Shown: positions 5,315 to 5,977 of the stretch, piece by piece | How the letters are laid out: every line of letters starts with the position of its first letter | How positions within the stretch are numbered: position 1 is the stretch's first letter | Assembly (NCBI GenBank): GCA_030621945.1 | Contig: JAUXGS010000065.1 | Coordinates: forward strand, 1-5,977 | Origin: Methanosarcinales archaeon | GTDB taxonomy: Archaea > Halobacteriota > Syntropharchaeia > Alkanophagales > Methanospirareceae | Direction: 5' to 3' | Length of the DNA stretch: 5,977 nt | Translations under genes and position numbers: made by a program | Notes under the pieces: model-generated | Told to the model about the DNA's origin: nothing | The model's database searches: none | Seen by the model: the letters and a program-made list of their open reading frames with translations, nothing else

Positions 5315-5453
5315 CTTGTGAAATCCTCCGGTGCTACTTTATTAATTTCATTTATGTTTACTCGGATTAATTCCGAAAGTTATTTATATTACCTCCTCCA
5401 CAAACCATACTATACTAATATCATAATCGTAAATCAACTAAAATAAGCGAAAA
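5315..5453. promoter_or_regulatory. Divergent promoter region between taw3 and mrpF with inverted repeat
   Basis: On the plus strand CGAAAG (5374-5379) followed by TTATTTATATT (5380-5390) is a good BRE/TATA pair, putting the mrp start near 5411 with a leader of about 40 bases. The same AT core read on the minus strand (AATATAAATA) could also drive taw3. A perfect inverted repeat TCGGA-TTAAT-TCCGA (5362-5376) abuts and overlaps the BRE, the position of a typical archaeal repressor site. The rest (5391-5453) is AT-rich without a recognisable Shine-Dalgarno before the mrpF ATG. Confidence 0.5.
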
Positions 5454-5723
5454 ATGATAGAAACGTTCCTCGTTATCGGAATGATAATTGTATTCACGAT
5501 GCTGCTATGTTTATACAGGGCGGCGCTTGGACCCGGGGTGTATAATCGTATTGCCGCCTCGAGCGTGATAGGAACAAAAGCTGTTGTGCTCTTGGTTGTT
5601 ATTGGCTATATATTCGAAAGACCCATGTTCGTTGACATCGCACTTCTGTATGCAATGTTAAATTTCATTGGCACTTTACTTATGGCTAAATATTTGGTGA
5701 GGGGTGAGGTATGCACAGCATAG
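5454..5723 (+). CDS. mrpF: Mrp/Mnh-type antiporter subunit F
   Basis: Small membrane subunit of multisubunit Na+/H+ (Mrp/Mnh) antiporters, also found as the equivalent subunit (MbhB-like) of membrane-bound hydrogenases built on the same antiporter module. The 89 residues fit the family. Three hydrophobic helices are visible at about 2-22, 38-54 and 58-79. The loop after helix 1 carries the family motif YRAALGPGVYNRIAASSVIGTK (21-42), and helix 3 has FVDIALLYAMLNFIGTLLMAKY (59-80) with a membrane Asp61. Position 31 is Asn in NR, where the bacterial proteins I recall have DR. The gene overlaps mrpG by 13 bases and is the first gene after its promoter, with no mrpE upstream. Which complex it belongs to depends on genes beyond the right edge. 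Confidence 0.92.
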   Translation: MIETFLVIGMIIVFTMLLCLYRAALGPGVYNRIAASSVIGTKAVVLLVVIGYIFERPMFVDIALLYAMLNFIGTLLMAKYLVRGEVCTA

Positions 5724-5977
5724 ATATAATATCCACGGTGTTACTGGTCGGTGGGGCGTTTTTTATGTTTACCGGAGCTCTGGGGCTATTGAGGCTTCCT
5801 GATTTTTATACCCGGCTACACGCAACCGGGAAGTGCGATACGCTCGGAGAAGTTCTTATAATCGTTGGTTGTATGGTTTATCAGGGATGGTCCTTTATAA
5901 CCATAAAGCTCTTTTTCTTGATGCTTTTTATTTTTATCGCTAATCCGGTGGCCACGCATGCAATAATGAAAGCTGCG
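5711..5977 (+). CDS. mrpG: Mrp/Mnh-type antiporter subunit G, cut by window edge
   Basis: Membrane subunit G of Mrp/Mnh antiporters (MbhC-like in hydrogenases). The frame is open to the last base, giving 89 residues, so the C-terminus is missing. Diagnostic runs: ALGLLRLPDFYTRLHATGKCDTLGE (23-47), the family's signature, and KLFFLMLFIFIANPVATHAIMKAA (66-89). Three hydrophobic helices fall at about 5-27, 46-58 and 62-80. The start ATG at 5711 lies inside the end of mrpF, preceded by GGGGTGAGGT (5701-5710), so translation is probably coupled and both belong to one operon continuing rightwards. Subunits B, C, D or A would be expected next. Confidence 0.94.
   Translation, partial: MHSIDIISTVLLVGGAFFMFTGALGLLRLPDFYTRLHATGKCDTLGEVLIIVGCMVYQGWSFITIKLFFLMLFIFIANPVATHAIMKAA

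Overview
The window is archaeal, most likely from a euryarchaeon related to methanogens. It carries an archaeal RNA polymerase subunit (Rpo4/RpoF), a TFB-type transcription factor, the H/ACA RNP protein Gar1, the wyosine-tRNA enzyme Taw3, a DUF655 protein and a tRNA gene without an encoded CCA. Promoters look like BRE/TATA elements rather than -35/-10 boxes, and several genes have Shine-Dalgarno stretches. Base composition is moderate. I cannot name the genus from sequence alone.

Layout. 1-1234 (minus): an S-adenosylhomocysteine (or S-inosylhomocysteine) hydrolase, cut by the left edge only a few residues before its expected C-terminus. 1235-1363: divergent promoter region. 1364-2388 (plus): rpoF and a DUF655 gene as a tight pair. 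2389-2726: a 338-base stretch with no large gene. It holds a plausible 45-codon small gene, a set of mutually exclusive short hairpins, and a strong TATA promoter for gar1. 2727-3708 (plus): gar1 and tfb, 28 bases apart, a common euryarchaeal pair. 3778-4533 (plus): hisA, alone and away from other his genes. 4534-4609: T-rich, palindrome-bearing region between convergent transcripts. 4610-4682 (minus): tRNA-Asn(GUU). 4736-5314 (minus): taw3. 5315-5453: divergent promoter region with an operator-like inverted repeat. 5454-5977 (plus): mrpF and mrpG, the latter cut by the right edge.

Functional themes. Most genes serve the information-processing core: transcription initiation and the Rpo4/7 stalk, rRNA pseudouridylation, tRNA and tRNA modification. 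Three metabolic or transport genes are interspersed: methyl-cycle SAH recycling, histidine biosynthesis, and a Na+/H+ antiporter-type module.

The most notable point is the TFB. It has both cyclin repeats and the BRE-reading helix-turn-helix, but it entirely lacks the N-terminal zinc ribbon and B-reader. An in-frame stop lies 16 bases upstream of its start, so the missing part cannot be recovered by moving the start. Secondary points are the small gene in the rpoF-DUF655/gar1 gap, the U31-C39 mismatch in the tRNA anticodon stem, and an mrp cluster that begins at mrpF. I saw no CRISPR array, insertion sequence or defence cassette.
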